A program made the translations under genes and the position numbers. Positions 6,584 to 13,245 of a DNA stretch of 43,285 nt are shown here, piece after piece. Each line of letters opens with the position of its first letter. The first letter of the stretch is position 1. Origin of the DNA: Anaerolinea sp. (GTDB taxonomy: Bacteria > Chloroflexota > Anaerolineae > Anaerolineales > Anaerolineaceae). The stretch spans positions 1 to 43,285 of the forward strand of contig PNON01000018.1 of NCBI GenBank assembly GCA_013824865.1, read 5' to 3'. The notes beneath the pieces were generated by a model. The model worked only from the letters and a program-made list of their open reading frames with translations. It was not told the DNA's origin and made no database searches.

Positions 6584-7189
6584 TTGATGGATAACCATTC
6601 AAAATTACAAAACCGCCGTTCAACGCGCATACCTGGATACGATTACACCTTGGCAGGGACATACTTCATCACGGTTGTAACAAAAGCCAGGGAGCATCTC
6701 TTTGGAGAAATCACCAATGGGAAATTCATAAGCAATGCCCTCGCAACGATCATCCGTGAGGAATGGGAAAGAACCGCTGTTGTCCGCCCCGGGCTTCGGC
6801 TGGATGCGTTCATTGTGATGCCGGATCATGTCCATGGGATGATTACGATTTTGGATGATGGTGGGGGGTTGACCGTGGGAACGATGATTGATGAAATTTC
6901 ATCGCAGGGGCGAGGCGCTGCCTTGCCCGTACGGGAAATTCATGATGGGATTCATAATGGGGAACACATTCCCCATGCACCCCCACCGGGTTCCATCGGT
7001 GCGATCGTGGGGCAATTCAAATCCATCACGACAAAAAGGATCAATGTGGTAAGGAAAACGCCTGGTATGCCCGTCTGGCAACGTAATTTTTTTGAACGGA
7101 TCATTAGGGATGAGAGGGATTATCAAAATACGGTGAGTTACCTTCTGAATAATCCAAAGAATTGGGTCGCGGGGAAAACAGATTGGTAA
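6584..7189 (+). CDS. REP-associated tyrosine transposase (RAYT / TnpA-REP, Y1 HUH family)
   Basis: 201 residues. YDYTLAGTYFITVVT opens the fold, VMPDHVHGMI gives the HUH motif (His82, His84), and VWQRNFFERIIRDERDYQNT then VSYLLNNPKNW is the RAYT C-terminus; Tyr186 in VSYLL is the likely nucleophile by position relative to the E. coli enzyme (from memory). Such single-strand nucleases bind and cleave REP hairpins and are thought to spread them. REP palindromes lie on both sides (6487-6542 and 7206-7246). Residues about 107-117 (SSQGRGAALPV) are encoded by a REP-like sequence inside the gene. All key residues are intact, so it may be active. The start may be ATG 6584 or the next codon. Confidence 0.9.
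   Translation: MMDNHSKLQNRRSTRIPGYDYTLAGTYFITVVTKAREHLFGEITNGKFISNALATIIREEWERTAVVRPGLRLDAFIVMPDHVHGMITILDDGGGLTVGTMIDEISSQGRGAALPVREIHDGIHNGEHIPHAPPPGSIGAIVGQFKSITTKRINVVRKTPGMPVWQRNFFERIIRDERDYQNTVSYLLNNPKNWVAGKTDW
6904..6930. repeat. REP-like sequence inside the RAYT coding region
   Basis: GCAGGGGCGAGGCG-CTGCCTTGCCCGT matches the REP core as an imperfect hairpin and is read in frame, in a loop between the HUH motif and the C-terminal helix. Confidence 0.6.
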
Positions 7190-7205
7190 TGGATGCGTAT
7201 CCGTA

Positions 7206-7246
7206 GTAGCCGTAGGGGCGAAGCGACGCTTCGCCCCTACGGCTAC
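7206..7246. repeat. Perfect 41-nt REP palindrome 3' of the RAYT gene
   Basis: Two exact 20-bp arms around a single A (core TAGGGGCGAAGCG / CGCTTCGCCCCTA, extended outward by GTAGC/GCTAC). It starts 17 bases after the transposase stop. The absence of any mismatch suggests recent formation or strong selection. Confidence 0.9.
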
Positions 7247-7255
7247 GGGATTTAT

Positions 7256-7354
7256 GCCGCGCTGGACGGATGATCCGCACAAAAAGGCGGGGCGTGGCAT
7301 GCCCTGTGTATTTTACAGGGTCAAGGGTGAGGGCGGGCAGATCGGGAAATGTGA
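7256..7354 (+). repeat. Methylase-tail repeat, copy 6 (interrupted)
   Basis: Starts GCCGCGCTGGACGGATGATC, continues through AAAAAGGCGGGGCG, is then split by about 25 extra bases (7295-7320, containing GCCCTGTGTATTTTACAGGG), and resumes TCAAGGGTGAGGGCGGGCAG with a small deletion before GAAATGTGA. Confidence 0.8.
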
Positions 7355-7380
7355 GAATTCAGGGAGGTTTATTATTTATA

Positions 7381-7411
7381 TTGACACCGCACGGAAATGT
7401 GCCACAATAAT
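7381..7411 (+). promoter_or_regulatory. Promoter of the lipoprotein gene
   Basis: Consensus TTGACA at 7381-7386, with AATAAT/ACAATA near 7404-7411 (17-19 bp spacing) as the -10. GGAGGAG at 7421-7427 is the ribosome binding site. Confidence 0.6.
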
Positions 7412-7430
7412 TATTAGGTAGGAGGAGATT

Positions 7431-7910
7431 ATGAAGAAGGGATTGGCTTTTATTCTTGTAATGTTCCTGCTGACCGCATGTGGACATTCTGCAGATGATT
7501 TACAGAGGCAATTCGCGCAAACGCTGACTGCAATACCACCGGCCATACACACCCGAGTAGTTACCCAGATTGTGCAAGTGCAGATTACTGTGCCACCCAG
7601 AATTGTGGAAAAGGTGAAGATTGAATACAAGGTAGTCACAGTAACGCCACCGGGACCGGCATCCACCCCAATGCCAACACAGAAGTTAGATAAAATACCT
7701 GGCACATATTTAATAGGCAGTGAGATTGCCCCAGGAAATTGGCGCTCAATGGGTTCAGGGGATGGCTGCTACTGGAAGGTGAGTGATAACCGGGGTGAAA
7801 TTGTAAATAATTATTTCGGTGTTGCGGGAACAATCATGTACATTCCAGCTTCAGGTTATATTGTCCAATTGGAGAGTGAATGTGGTAATTGGACATATCT
7901 TGGGAATTAA
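7431..7910 (+). CDS. Lipoprotein with PGTYLIG/APGNW C-terminal domain
   Basis: 159 residues. The signal peptide ends in lipobox LTAC, Cys17 being the lipidated residue. A Pro/Thr/Val-rich spacer (about 35-85) leads to a C-terminal beta domain (GTYLIGSEIAPGNWRS, GCYWKVSD, ASGYIVQLESECGNW) that is common in Actinobacteria and Chloroflexota surface lipoproteins; its two conserved Cys (GCYW and ECGNW) probably pair. It has its own promoter and strong ribosome binding site and is a one-gene block between tail copies 6 and 7. Ligand unknown. Confidence 0.75.
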   Translation: MKKGLAFILVMFLLTACGHSADDLQRQFAQTLTAIPPAIHTRVVTQIVQVQITVPPRIVEKVKIEYKVVTVTPPGPASTPMPTQKLDKIPGTYLIGSEIAPGNWRSMGSGDGCYWKVSDNRGEIVNNYFGVAGTIMYIPASGYIVQLESECGNWTYLGN

Positions 7911-7940
7911 TACAAAGGTGATGAAAAATTAAAATGATGT

Positions 7941-8030
7941 GTGCCCGACCTGCCGCGCTGGCTGGATGATCCGCACAAAAAGGCGGGGCGGGTCAAAGAT
8001 GAAGGCGGACAGATCGAGATGGAGATGTGA
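7941..8030 (+). repeat. Methylase-tail repeat, copy 7 (longest)
   Basis: Starts GTGCCCGACCTGCCGCGCTG, so it extends a little further 5' into the methylase than most copies, and reaches GAGATGTGA at 8030. Seven bases later the second GIY-YIG cassette opens, as after copy 3. Confidence 0.85.
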
Positions 8031-8037
8031 GTTTGTA

Positions 8038-8084
8038 GTCATCCTGAGCGCAGATAGTCATCCTGAACGAAGTGAAGGATCTCT
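8038..8084 (+). repeat. Left arm of inverted repeat bounding GIY-YIG cassette B
   Basis: GTCATCCTGAGCG is followed by a second, full left arm TCATCCTGAACGAAGTGAAG to ATCTCT. It pairs with the right arm at 8423-8451. Confidence 0.75.
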
Positions 8085-8116
8085 ACTATTACCGATAAGT
8101 TGTATCAGGAGAACAA

Positions 8117-8449
8117 GTGAGTAAAACATATTTTATTTATATCCTGGCGAGCAAATCCAGAGTTCTGTATACCGGAATGACTAATAACCTTGCCAGAAGA
8201 ATAATTGAACACAAAAATAAACTTGTATTAGGATTTACATCGAAATATAATGTTAACCGACTGGTATATTATGAAGAATATGGCAGTCCTCAAGAAGCCA
8301 TACTGAGGGAAAAACAAATAAAGGGCTGGCTGCGGATCAAGAAAATAAAGCTTATTGAAGACATGAATCCGGGTTGGAAGGACCTGAGTGAAGGATGGTT
8401 TGATGATGAGGATATTTTGCATAGAGATTCTTCGCTGCGCTCAGAATGA
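8117..8449 (+). CDS. GIY-YIG nuclease family protein, cassette B
   Basis: 110 residues, GTG start with CAGGA at 8106-8110. YFIYILASKSRVLYTGMTNNL, RRIIEHK and AILREKQIKGW carry the nuclease core. From YTGMTNN to DDEDILH it is almost the same as cassette A at both DNA and protein level, showing a recent duplication or two insertions of one element. The last residues (RDSSLRSE) come from the right arm of the bounding inverted repeat, and the stop codon lies inside that arm. Role uncertain: a single-domain GIY-YIG can act in repair or be a selfish homing-type nuclease. Confidence 0.8.
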   Translation: MSKTYFIYILASKSRVLYTGMTNNLARRIIEHKNKLVLGFTSKYNVNRLVYYEEYGSPQEAILREKQIKGWLRIKKIKLIEDMNPGWKDLSEGWFDDEDILHRDSSLRSE

Positions 8450-8451
8450 CA
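8423..8451 (+). repeat. Right arm of inverted repeat bounding cassette B
   Basis: AGAGATTCTTCGCTGC...AGAATGACA pairs imperfectly with the left arm at 8056-8084. Tail copy 8 begins 2 bases later. Confidence 0.75.
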
Positions 8452-8453
8452 AA

Positions 8454-8529
8454 GCGCGCTGGCTGGATGACCCGCACAAAAAGGCGGGGCGGATGAAGGG
8501 CGAGGGCGGGCAGATCGAGATGGAGATGC
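8454..8529 (+). repeat. Methylase-tail repeat, copy 8 (stop lost)
   Basis: GCGCGCTGGCTGGATGACCC through GATCGAGATGGAGATG, but the terminal TGA has become CGA. It closes the GIY-YIG cassette and precedes the AT-rich island. Confidence 0.85.
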
Positions 8530-8709
8530 GAAGGTAAAAATCGCGCCCGGGTATGAGACCGGCGGAAACGGAACGGAGAGTTATATTTGTGAAATTTCTT
8601 GTTTAGAATTATACTTAATAATAACAATTTGTATTATTTTTGAAAATCTTAAGATTATTTTATGTAAGGTATGTAAAATTCTAGGTATGAATAACTTTTA
8701 GGAGGGATA

Positions 8710-9174
8710 ATGTTTTTATTCAAAAAGAAGATAGACAAAGTTCCTGATAATCTAAAAAACGACATAATAAATGAAATTAATAACTTTCTGGGAAATATTT
8801 CTGAGGCCGTTAATTCATTTAAAGGGGATTTTAATAATCTTACATTGAATAATCTGGAAATGCATAGAGTTAAGCTATCCTTAAATCAGGCTTCTTTAAA
8901 TCTTGACAAAATTAGAACAATTTGGAGTGCGAAAAACAATATTTCAGTCTCACTTTCAAAATTGCTAGAACTCGAATGGGAAACATATAAAATAAATATT
9001 GAGTGGAGAATGCTCACATTAAATGATGATTTTGATATAGAAAATTATTCCCACAGAGAGAAGTATCATTTATTTGTGATTAAGAATCGAACAAATGAGA
9101 AAAATTTGATTAAGTGTATAACTGATCTGAAATCAGCCTACAAGGAAGTATTTAATTCTGACTTGGACATATAA
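8710..9174 (+). CDS. Hypothetical protein, AT-rich island
   Basis: 154 residues, not recognised. Mostly helical and charged, with Asn/Lys/Ile-rich composition: IINEINNFLGNISEAVNSF then a LNNLEMHRVKLSLNQASLN helical region. No signal peptide or membrane segment. The ribosome binding site GGAGGG (8701-8706) fits ATG 8710. Its low GC contrasts strongly with the methylase and phage genes, a sign of horizontal acquisition. It lies 54 bp upstream of the Ntn-hydrolase-like gene on the same strand and may be cotranscribed with it. Confidence 0.65.
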   Translation: MFLFKKKIDKVPDNLKNDIINEINNFLGNISEAVNSFKGDFNNLTLNNLEMHRVKLSLNQASLNLDKIRTIWSAKNNISVSLSKLLELEWETYKINIEWRMLTLNDDFDIENYSHREKYHLFVIKNRTNEKNLIKCITDLKSAYKEVFNSDLDI

Positions 9175-9228
9175 TTATTTTTGGTAACAGGTACTTGAAA
9201 AGTAAGTCGGTGGTATAGGAGGAAATGA

Positions 9229-10026
9229 ATGACTTGGGTAATTGGACGGCCAGGAATATTTGGTTACGCTCTTGGTATATCTGATATTCGTGTTACGCTA
9301 AGCGATGGCTCAACGCATGATTGTTTGCAGAAAATCTATCAAATTAGTCCGTTGATGGTTATCGGATTCGCGGGATCCGTAAAAATAGGTTTTGAAATTG
9401 TAAACCAATTCATTCTCGGAATAAGAAAAAGCAGTGAAGAACAGAGCTTCGATCCAAGATTTGTTGATCCAATATTTATTGCCAAACAATCGACAGGCGG
9501 ATTATCTTTATTATTTAATAGTTTTGAGGAAAGAGAAAAGAATGCTAGATCAGAAATATTACTTATTGGAGTGCATCCAACTATAAATGATGGAGCTGCA
9601 CCATGGGCGAAAGCGTTCGTGGTGAAATTTGTTTCACCTGATTTTAAACCGCATATTTATACGTCAAATAGTATTGTGCCCATTGGTAGCGGAGCTAATA
9701 TTCCTCTTTTCAATAAAGAATTAGATAACCTACAAAAAGATATCCGCCTATTAGAATCTGAAACAATGATACAAGAAGGATCGGGTTTACTACTAGCTAA
9801 TCAAATTTCGGAAGTCATTAAAAAAAATCCCCAAGATAGTATTAGCGATTTATTGCAAATATGCATAGTAAAAAGAGACGGGATAAGAATGGGTTCAATA
9901 ACACGAGAAATCATTAGTAAACCTGACACTAGTGAAGTAATGCCTCCTTTAGCAAAGTCTTGGGCAGAGTGTCTGAGGTTAATAAATAGTAAATCGGCAA
10001 CATCATGTGATTATGCTACGTGCTAA
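9229..10026 (+). CDS. Proteasome/HslV-like Ntn-hydrolase candidate
   Basis: 265 residues. AGGAGG at 9217-9222 sets the start at MTWVIG, so removal of Met would expose Thr2 as N-terminal nucleophile. Further landmarks match the proteasome beta/HslV pattern: GISDIRVT with Asp19 (beta Asp17), CLQKIY with Lys35 (beta Lys33), GFAGSV (46-51, like the AGSxAD helix start) and VPIGSGAN (150-157, like HslV IGSGG). These matches are visible in the sequence; the family assignment is my inference. The C-terminal ~60 residues (REIISKPDTSEVMPPL on) are extra. Stand-alone relatives may be self-compartmentalised peptidases. It lies in an AT-rich accessory island ending at tail copy 9. Confidence 0.65.
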   Translation: MTWVIGRPGIFGYALGISDIRVTLSDGSTHDCLQKIYQISPLMVIGFAGSVKIGFEIVNQFILGIRKSSEEQSFDPRFVDPIFIAKQSTGGLSLLFNSFEEREKNARSEILLIGVHPTINDGAAPWAKAFVVKFVSPDFKPHIYTSNSIVPIGSGANIPLFNKELDNLQKDIRLLESETMIQEGSGLLLANQISEVIKKNPQDSISDLLQICIVKRDGIRMGSITREIISKPDTSEVMPPLAKSWAECLRLINSKSATSCDYATC

Positions 10027-10060
10027 TTAATCTTCTGATTTGACCAAGCAAGTTCACGAT

Positions 10061-10080
10061 GCCTCCGTTTGCGCCAGTCT
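10061..10080 (-). repeat. Inverted copy of a leader motif shared with two downstream genes
   Basis: On the - strand this reads AGACTGGCGCAAACGGAGGC. Closely related + strand copies directly precede two starts: CACAGGCGCGAACGGAGG (10755-10772) and GCCAGTGCAAACGGAGG (12279-12295), where GGAGG is the ribosome binding site. Confidence 0.4.
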
Positions 10081-10092
10081 CACACTTCACGA

Positions 10093-10137
10093 GGTGAGTC
10101 AAAGAAGAAGGCGGGCAGATCGATATGGAGATATGGA
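10093..10137 (+). repeat. Methylase-tail repeat, copy 9 (half, degenerate)
   Basis: Only the 3' half is left: AGGTGAGTCAAAGAAGAAGG then CGGGCAGATCGATATGGAG. It lies 10 bases before the ATG of the HEPN-like gene. No further copies were found to the right. Confidence 0.7.
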
Positions 10138-10147
10138 GAGGACGTAA

Positions 10148-10783
10148 ATGATAAGAGAAAAAATAGTCGATATTATTTTCCATTTAGAAAACTCCATAAC
10201 ATCAGGGATAATGGCTTTAGTGGTGATTAATACTTTACGGGAAAAATATTCTCAATCAAAAGAAACAACAGAAGATATATTTATTTCGAGCCTATTTATT
10301 GGTTCTTACAATACTTTGATTTTGTGCCTATCGAATTTTATAAAACACAACAAAGAATCAATTAACTTAATTTTCCTTTTTACTGGCATTAAAGAAGAAA
10401 ATCCTGGCCTTGAGGCAAGCGAATATTCAAATCTATTGGTACTTATTGAAGAATTTGAAACAGCATTAGATTCTCTACATACAACTCTTGATGCAGTAAT
10501 AAAAATTAGAGACACAACAATAGCCCACATTGATAAAAAGCATGTAAATAACCCCAATGCTTTATTGGTGCCCAATAATCCTCTTTGGGATGACTTATCA
10601 AATGCTTATAGCCTTATCGGAAGCGGGTTGGATGAGGTTGGGAAATACTTTGGATTAGTTCCTGTTCTAGATTTTGTAACACTAGCTAATGTTGATTTAG
10701 CAGATAAAACTAAGAGGGTTTTTGATTTTCTTTATTTTACAAGCTCGGTGAGTACACAGGCGCGAACGGAGGTAATTACATGA
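10148..10783 (+). CDS. HEPN-like protein (AbiU2-like)
   Basis: 211 residues, mostly helical. RDTTIAHIDKKH contains an R-x5-H motif (Arg121, His127) inside the AH(I/L)DKxH context seen in AbiU2-type HEPN proteins, many of which are RNases of toxin-antitoxin or abortive-infection systems. Tail copy 9 lies directly upstream. Its stop overlaps the next start by 4 bp (ATGA, 10780-10783), with GGAGG for the next gene inside its 3' end, so the two are translationally coupled. The HEPN call is by motif only; toxicity is inferred. Confidence 0.6.
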   Translation: MIREKIVDIIFHLENSITSGIMALVVINTLREKYSQSKETTEDIFISSLFIGSYNTLILCLSNFIKHNKESINLIFLFTGIKEENPGLEASEYSNLLVLIEEFETALDSLHTTLDAVIKIRDTTIAHIDKKHVNNPNALLVPNNPLWDDLSNAYSLIGSGLDEVGKYFGLVPVLDFVTLANVDLADKTKRVFDFLYFTSSVSTQARTEVIT

Positions 10784-12147
10784 GAGAACCACATGAAATC
10801 ATTGTAAATGACGTAACGCTGGATAAAATAATAGCAAAAATTTGCGAAGAGAGGGCAATTCTTCCAGGTGCTAACTTTATCAATGCTGACGGAAAATATG
10901 CCAACCTAATTGGAGCACAACTGGAAGGAGCCGACCTATCAGAAGCAAACCTGAAGAATGCTGACTTGAGAGGTGCCCACCTTTGTGGCGCTAATCTTAG
11001 TTTCTCGAATTTGGAAGGGGCTGACCTAGAAGATGCTGACTTAACTCGCGCAAACCTGACCGGTGCATTTTTTACCAATGCCGATGTGGGCGATGCAGTA
11101 TTCATTGGCGCAACCTTAACTGATACAACTCTTACGAAAGCTGACCTAATAGGAGCCAACCTTGTAGGTGCTAACTTGAGTGGAAAAAACCTGATCGAAA
11201 CCAATCTATTAGGGTCAAATCTCGAAGGTGCTGATCTGACCAATTCTAACTTAACAGGAGCTGACTTAAGTTTTTCCAATTTAATTGGAGCTAAACTAAG
11301 GAGTGCGAACCTTACAAGTTCTAACTTGGAATTAGCTGACCTTTCAAATACTGACCTATCCTACGCAATTCTATATAACGCTAACCTGACTGATGCTACC
11401 CTGACTGGGGCTAACTTAACTGGGGCTGACTTGGTGGGGGCGAATCTGAAGGGAGCGGATTTGACCGGGGCAGAATTGACTTTCCCCAACGTAAAAGATG
11501 CGATTCTTGATGGTGCAATTTCACCCGATTTGGAATTCACTATCAACAAGCTTGCGGAACCAATAATTAATGAGAAAAAACCGCCCATTTCAAAGGATCA
11601 AAACGAATCCTATGTTATAAAAAAGGATAATATTAATTCTCAGCGATCAAAATCACAGTTCACACCATTGACTTATGTCTTGATTGGCATAGTAATTACA
11701 TTATTAATTCTATATACTGGTAAAAAAGAAAAGACACTACCGCAGGAAGATTTTTCTCAAAAAACACGAATAGCTAAGATGGTGATATTAACCGAGTGTA
11801 TTCCCTGGATTGAAATTAGTAACGCAGATGAGGGAAAGTCAGTATGTGTTATAGGAAAAATCATCCGAACAGGTGCTGAATACGATGAATTATCTGGAGA
11901 AACTTTTTATGACGCCTATTTTAGCGATAATGTACTAGCGCTAAATTTATTTTCAACCGATAGAGATTTTGGGCAGTGGAAAAACGAGTGTGTAATTGTA
12001 AGAGGTACAATTTTTGATACATCCGATATGAAAAAATACATAACAGGTGAATACGCGCCAGTAATCCGATTGGACGAGTATTCCGACAGATATAATAACC
12101 ATCATCTATTTAATGTGCAATCTGTTTCATCTGATTTATGTCAATAA
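10780..12147 (+). CDS. Pentapeptide-repeat protein with membrane anchor and OB-like C-terminal domain
   Basis: 455 residues. Residues about 26-245 are continuous A(D/N)LxG pentapeptide repeats (for example LEGADLSEANLKNADLRGAH), which form a right-handed quadrilateral beta-helix. After a charged linker, TYVLIGIVITLLILYTG (about 300-317) is one membrane helix. The last ~130 residues (SVCVIGKIIRTGAEYDE, NECVIVRGTIFDT) look like an OB-type beta domain. Orientation from the flanking charges is uncertain. It is coupled to the HEPN-like gene (4-bp overlap), so it could be its partner, sensor or anchor; this pairing is inferred. AT-rich like its neighbours. Confidence 0.8.
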   Translation: MREPHEIIVNDVTLDKIIAKICEERAILPGANFINADGKYANLIGAQLEGADLSEANLKNADLRGAHLCGANLSFSNLEGADLEDADLTRANLTGAFFTNADVGDAVFIGATLTDTTLTKADLIGANLVGANLSGKNLIETNLLGSNLEGADLTNSNLTGADLSFSNLIGAKLRSANLTSSNLELADLSNTDLSYAILYNANLTDATLTGANLTGADLVGANLKGADLTGAELTFPNVKDAILDGAISPDLEFTINKLAEPIINEKKPPISKDQNESYVIKKDNINSQRSKSQFTPLTYVLIGIVITLLILYTGKKEKTLPQEDFSQKTRIAKMVILTECIPWIEISNADEGKSVCVIGKIIRTGAEYDELSGETFYDAYFSDNVLALNLFSTDRDFGQWKNECVIVRGTIFDTSDMKKYITGEYAPVIRLDEYSDRYNNHHLFNVQSVSSDLCQ

Positions 12148-12299
12148 TCTTAATTAGGAGTGAAGATATCTCAAGCTATTTACAAGGCTTAAGACACTCC
12201 CTAAAACGTGGGATAACATGTGCATACTGCATACCGGCAATTACCGGCCTAAGATTCTATTATTGAGGATAAAGACGCCAGTGCAAACGGAGGAAAAAA

Positions 12300-12854
12300 A
12301 TGACTTGGATTGATGAACAAGAATTAACGCCTCACAGGTTCAATTGTGGTTACTGTGGTTATAAAGTAAGTTCGGATAAGGGGTTTGAGCACGAACAAAA
12401 TTCTGATTATGTCTATATTTGTCCCGATTGTGATCGACCAACCTTTATAAGTGAAAATCCTGCGCTACAGGTACCCGGGGTTATTCCTGGTAGAGAGATA
12501 CTTTATCTTCCTATTGATCTAGAGAAAACTTATGTGGAAGCTCGTAAATCAGCATCAATTGGAGCATATACTGCGTCGGTTCTAATTTCTAGGAAAATGT
12601 TAATGAATATCTCTGTAAATAAAGGAGATGCTCCAGGAAAAAGTTTTGTTGATTACATACAATTTCTGAGTGATAAAAATTATGTGCCACCTGGTGGGGA
12701 TAAATGGGTTGATCATATAAGAAGAAAAGGAAACGAAGCTACACATGAAATTGCAATAATGGATCAGAAAGATGCAGAGGACCTAATAACATTCTTAGAA
12801 TTGTTACTAATATTCATATACGAGTTTCCCGGTAAATTAATAGCGACACCATAA
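12300..12854 (+). CDS. Zinc-ribbon plus DUF4145/HEPN-like protein
   Basis: 184 residues. The N-terminal zinc ribbon uses Cys16/Cys19 (CGYC) and Cys41/Cys44 (CPDC). The helical remainder ends with WVDHIRRKGNEATHEI, where Arg142-x6-His149 is the HEPN motif in the form seen in DUF4145 proteins. These are often attached to restriction or abortive-infection systems. GGAGG at 12291-12295 fits ATG 12300. It is the last gene of the AT-rich island, 152 bp after the pentapeptide gene. Biochemical role unproven. Confidence 0.75.
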   Translation: MTWIDEQELTPHRFNCGYCGYKVSSDKGFEHEQNSDYVYICPDCDRPTFISENPALQVPGVIPGREILYLPIDLEKTYVEARKSASIGAYTASVLISRKMLMNISVNKGDAPGKSFVDYIQFLSDKNYVPPGGDKWVDHIRRKGNEATHEIAIMDQKDAEDLITFLELLLIFIYEFPGKLIATP

Positions 12855-13176
12855 AATAATAAAAAATCCATTTATTGGTGTCAATGGTCTTTCTGTTTTT
12901 GATAGATTAAAAAATTCATTACTTAAGACTAGAATATATAGCTAGTAGATTCAATAACCAAGGCAACTCAGCGGTCATGAGAGTCTTAGCTCGTGCTGAT
13001 GTTCTCGGCACTCACGGAATTTGACCGACAGGTCTCCATTTCTTTTCAGTGGGCGGAAACAAAAGGGGTACACAGGCAGCACAGGCGGACACGCAGGTCC
13101 GCCCCTACAATCACCTCACCCTGCTATCCCACCCCACCCTGGCCCTCTCCCTAGAAGGGGAGGGAGGTTTTTTTAT
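12855..13176. other. Non-coding junction between accessory island and phage module
   Basis: No gene seen. It starts AT-rich, then changes to GC-rich host-like DNA with a dispersed repeat (ACGCAGGTCCGCCCCTACA near 13090). CCCTCTCCC-TAGAA-GGGGAGGG followed by AGGTTTTTTT (13143-13174) could be a terminator with a one-base bulge. Confidence 0.5.
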
Positions 13177-13196
13177 ACCTGTCATTAATGACAGGT
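13177..13196. promoter_or_regulatory. Perfect 20-bp palindrome, operator candidate
   Basis: ACCTGTCATTAATGACAGGT is its own exact reverse complement. Its last base is the first base of the TTGACA box that follows, so a bound dimer would block the promoter of the phage module. No repressor gene is next to it in this window. Confidence 0.65.
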
Positions 13197-13223
13197 TGAC
13201 AGCGCGCTTAAATCCCGTATACT
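13196..13223 (+). promoter_or_regulatory. Strong promoter of the phage module
   Basis: TTGACA (13196-13201), 16 bp, TATACT (13218-13223). The -35 touches the upstream palindrome and the expected start point lies in the LexA-like box, so both sites could control it. Confidence 0.7.
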
Positions 13224-13227
13224 CAAT

Positions 13228-13245
13228 ATAGAACAACAGTTCTAT
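13228..13245. promoter_or_regulatory. LexA-like SOS box
   Basis: ATAGAACAACAGTTCTAT is an inverted repeat with the core GAAC-N4-GTTC, the Gram-positive type LexA (DinR/Cheo) box, which I recall as also used in Chloroflexota. It covers the predicted start point of the promoter, an ideal place for repression relieved by DNA damage. Confidence 0.55.

Noticed and set aside
4383-8529. The repeated tail peptide (WLDDPHKKAG...IEMEM) as separate small genes
   Set aside because: Most copies lack a start codon and ribosome binding site, and several have frame-breaking changes. They are DNA repeats.
4383-10137. Integron or CRISPR array
   Set aside because: The repeats are ~85 bp, unevenly spaced, derived from a known gene and have no dyad core; no tyrosine integrase, Cas gene or regular spacer pattern is present. 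Only the cassette-like layout is similar.
10776-11588. Long minus-strand frames opposite the pentapeptide-repeat gene
   Set aside because: They arise from the regular codon pattern of the repeats on the other strand and have no start signals.
13143-13174. Definite terminator before the phage promoter
   Set aside because: The CCCTCTCCC...GGGGAGGG hairpin with T-run is plausible, but similar sequence occurs as a dispersed repeat (17382-17401), so it is only mentioned as possible.
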